DNA of 34,521 nt from Actinomycetes bacterium (GTDB taxonomy: Bacteria; Actinomycetota; Actinomycetes; Jiangellales; Jiangellaceae), in NCBI GenBank assembly GCA_021793295.1, contig JAJYTA010000031.1, positions 1 to 34,521 on the forward strand, read 5' to 3'. The notes under the pieces were generated by a model, which was given only the letters and a program-made list of their open reading frames with translations, was not told the DNA's origin and searched no databases. Of the stretch, positions 32,565-34,521 are shown piece after piece (the stretch's first letter is position 1; every line of letters starts with the position of its first letter). Position numbers and translations under genes: made by a program.

Positions 32565-33560
32565 ATGCTGGCCTACGTACTGCGGCGGGTCGCGATCATG
32601 ATCCCGACCCTGTTCCTGATCTCGCTGGTCTCGTTCATCATCATCCAGCTGCCGCCGGGCGATTACCTGACCACCTACGTCGCGAGGCTGGCGCAGGGCG
32701 GTGAGACGGTACAACCGGAAACGCTCGCCGCGCTCGAACAGCGATACGCACTCGACCAGCCGGTCATCGTCCAGTACTGGAAATGGATCACCAACATCGT
32801 GCTCCATCTCGACTTCGGGTATTCGTTCGAGTACGGCAAGTCGGTCTCCTCGCTGCTGGCTGACCGGTTGCCGCTGACCGTCACCCTCGGCGTCGTGACG
32901 ATGCTGTTCACGTGGGCCACAGCGCTGCCGTTCGGGGTCTACTCCGCGGTGCGCAAGTACTCGGTGGGCGACTACATCATCACCGGCATCGTCTTCATCG
33001 GCCTCGGCATCCCGAACTTTCTGCTCGCGTTGTCCGTGGCTTACATTCAGCTGCGGTTCTTCGGTCACAGCGTCGGAGGCTTGTTCTCGCCGGAGTTCCA
33101 AGATGCAGCGTGGAACCTCGGCAAGCTCCTGGACCTCCTCGGACACGTCTGGCTGCCGATCGTCATCATCGCGTGGGGGAACATCGCTGGCGTCGTCCGG
33201 ATCATGCGCGCGAACCTGCTCGACGAACTACACAAGCCGTACGTCGTCACCGCCCGCAGTCGCGGCTTGAACGAACGTGACGTGATCGTCAAATACCCGG
33301 TCCGGGTGGCGTTGAACCCGTTCGTCTCCACCATCGGGTGGGTGCTGCCGTCGCTGATCGCCGGCGAGATCATCGTCGCGAAGGTGCTGGGGCTGGAAAC
33401 CACGGGCCCGATGTTGCTCAAGGCGCTCCAAGGCCAGGACATGTACCTCGCGGGCAGCGTGATCTTCGTCCTCAGTGTCCTCACCGTCGTCGGCACCTTG
33501 CTCTCAGACCTCCTGCTCGGTGTGGTCGACCCGCGCATCCGTGAAACGGCTACCGCGTAG
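32565..33560 (+). CDS. ABC importer permease, DppB-like
   Basis: A 331-residue inner-membrane permease with six spans and a large extracytoplasmic segment between spans 1 and 2. The start MLAYVLRRVAIMIPTLFLISL and the later EAA-type loop (ARSRGLNERDVIVKYPVRVALNPFVS, about residues 229-254) are characteristic of DppB/OppB subunits of peptide-family importers. The ATG follows the binding-protein stop with no gap. It should dimerise with the DppC-like permease encoded next, whose start lies 14 bases beyond its stop. The ATPase genes are presumably beyond the window. Confidence 0.94.
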   Translation: MLAYVLRRVAIMIPTLFLISLVSFIIIQLPPGDYLTTYVARLAQGGETVQPETLAALEQRYALDQPVIVQYWKWITNIVLHLDFGYSFEYGKSVSSLLADRLPLTVTLGVVTMLFTWATALPFGVYSAVRKYSVGDYIITGIVFIGLGIPNFLLALSVAYIQLRFFGHSVGGLFSPEFQDAAWNLGKLLDLLGHVWLPIVIIAWGNIAGVVRIMRANLLDELHKPYVVTARSRGLNERDVIVKYPVRVALNPFVSTIGWVLPSLIAGEIIVAKVLGLETTGPMLLKALQGQDMYLAGSVIFVLSVLTVVGTLLSDLLLGVVDPRIRETATA

Positions 33561-33574
33561 GAGGTGTGGACATC

Positions 33575-34521
33575 GTGACGCCTACTGACGTGACCGGGCT
33601 CGTCGCCCCGCAGCGGGTCCTGATCTGGCGGCGGTTCAAACGCCATCGACTGGCGATGTTCGGGCTGGTGGTGACGTTGGCGCTGTACCTGGTGGCGGCG
33701 TTCTCCGGATTCCTCGCGCCCAAACACCAAGACACCGCCGAAGCGACGTACGCCTTCGCGCCACCGCAGCAGGTGCACCTGTCCTGGGACGGCGGACCGC
33801 GCCTGTTCACCTACGGATACAGCTCCACCGTCGACGACGCGACCATGGTGCGGGAGTTCAGCGTCGACCACGATCACGTGATCGAACTCGGGTTCTTCGT
33901 CAGAGGCGACCCGTACAAGCTGTGGGGCCTGTTCGAGACCGATCGGCACCTGTTCGGGCCGAAACATGCGGGCGACCCGTTTTACCTGGTCGGTGCCGAT
34001 CGCCAGGGACGCGACCAGCTCAGCCGGCTGATCTACGGGACCCGGATCTCGATGTCGGTCGGCCTGGTGGGCGTGGGACTCAGCCTGGTGCTCGGAGTCG
34101 TGCTCGGAGGGCTCTCCGGGTACTTCGGCGGCGCGGTCGATTCGTTGATCCAGCGGATCATCGAGTTCATCATCGCTATCCCGTCGCTACCGCTGTGGCT
34201 CGGTCTCGCCGCCGCCGTACCTCCGGGATGGGGCCCGGTACGGACCTACATCGCGATCACCGTGATCCTGTCGCTGCTCGGCTGGACCGGCCTCGCCCGG
34301 GTGGTTCGCGGCAAGTTCCTGCAACTGAAGACCGAGGACTACGTGCTTGCGGCAGAACTCGATGGCGCACGCAAGCATCGCGTCATCTTCCGGCACATGC
34401 TGCCGGGCTTCACCAGTCACATCATCGCCACGCTGACTATGGCCGTGCCCGGGATGATCTTGGCTGAGACGGCGTTGTCGTTCCTCGGGCTCGGCTTACA
34501 GCCCCCAGCGGTCAGTTGGGG
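33575..34521 (+). CDS. ABC importer permease, DppC-like (3'-partial)
   Basis: The first 315 residues of the second permease; the gene runs off the right edge. After a basic N-terminus (LIWRRFKRHRLAMFGLVV) and one span comes an extracytoplasmic segment of about 85 residues, then LVGADRQGRDQLSRLIYGTRISM, the conserved DppC/OppC signature, further spans, and the EAA loop AAELDGARKHRVIFRHMLPGF. The visible end LSFLGLGLQPPAVSWG is also standard for the family. GGAGGT (33560-33565) lies nine bases before GTG 33575; an in-frame GTG at 33566 is too close to it. The extended loop, longer than in classical OppC, is usual in the oligosaccharide-type branch of these importers. Confidence 0.93.
   Translation, partial: MTPTDVTGLVAPQRVLIWRRFKRHRLAMFGLVVTLALYLVAAFSGFLAPKHQDTAEATYAFAPPQQVHLSWDGGPRLFTYGYSSTVDDATMVREFSVDHDHVIELGFFVRGDPYKLWGLFETDRHLFGPKHAGDPFYLVGADRQGRDQLSRLIYGTRISMSVGLVGVGLSLVLGVVLGGLSGYFGGAVDSLIQRIIEFIIAIPSLPLWLGLAAAVPPGWGPVRTYIAITVILSLLGWTGLARVVRGKFLQLKTEDYVLAAELDGARKHRVIFRHMLPGFTSHIIATLTMAVPGMILAETALSFLGLGLQPPAVSW

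Overview
The window is high-GC DNA from an actinobacterium (Actinomycetota). The evidence is a WhiB4-type iron-sulfur regulator, a PonA2-type penicillin-binding protein with a PASTA domain, two paired ArsA/Get3-like ATPases of the mycobacterial Rv3679/Rv3680 (BagA/BagB) type, a DUF222-HNH (13E12) endonuclease, GTG starts, and many starts preceded at 6-8 nt by a TANNNT -10 hexamer with no clear Shine-Dalgarno, as in leaderless actinobacterial mRNAs. I cannot name a genus.

Layout. Positions 2-3170 hold E1-alpha (cut by the left edge), E1-beta and E2 of a branched-chain 2-oxo acid dehydrogenase. Positions 3141-6432 hold a MarR-like regulator divergent from a two-gene ABC-2 drug-exporter operon, with an operator-like palindrome over both -35 regions. 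A PAP2-like membrane enzyme follows (6454-7290). Positions 7301-12412 form a cell-envelope and redox block: bagA-bagB, then ponA2 in the opposite direction, then divergent whiB4. Positions 12469-14845 hold a lipase-maturation-factor-like membrane protein divergent from a nitrilase-family amidohydrolase. Positions 15017-16475 hold the HNH endonuclease under a perfect SOS box. A FAD oxidoreductase diverges from menC (16489-18903). A membrane protein and an MFS exporter follow on the minus strand (18808-20890), behind a long inverted-repeat operator. Then come a truncated YdeI-like gene, a VOC protein, a two-gene unit of small membrane protein and winged-helix regulator with tandem operators, a tandem universal stress protein and a second VOC protein (21023-23911). 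A CBS-domain protein is paired with an ArsB/NhaD-type permease (24136-25921). A membrane-anchored beta-propeller protein, tRNA-Pro(CGG), a metallophosphoesterase and a second MFS exporter occupy 25943-30350. The right edge holds an oligopeptide/oligosaccharide ABC importer: a Tat lipoprotein binding protein, a DppB-like permease and a DppC-like permease cut by the edge.

How the genes fit together. The bagAB, whiB4, ponA2 and metallophosphoesterase genes are neighbours in Mycobacterium tuberculosis (Rv3679-Rv3683). Here the ponA2-whiB4 pair is inverted as a block and the metallophosphoesterase lies about 15 kb away, so the stretch between looks like accessory DNA placed inside a conserved neighbourhood. 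It contains the SOS-controlled HNH gene, small-molecule enzymes, exporters and several self-contained regulator or operator modules. The most interesting signals are regulatory: a LexA box filling the spacer of the best promoter in the window, a 15-bp inverted repeat over the MFS promoter with no obvious cognate regulator beside it, 24-bp-spaced tandem operators before the membrane protein/regulator pair, and a cluster of related hairpins downstream of the tRNA. I found no CRISPR array, insertion sequence, rRNA or origin. No gap between genes exceeds 300 bases; the larger gaps are described as features.
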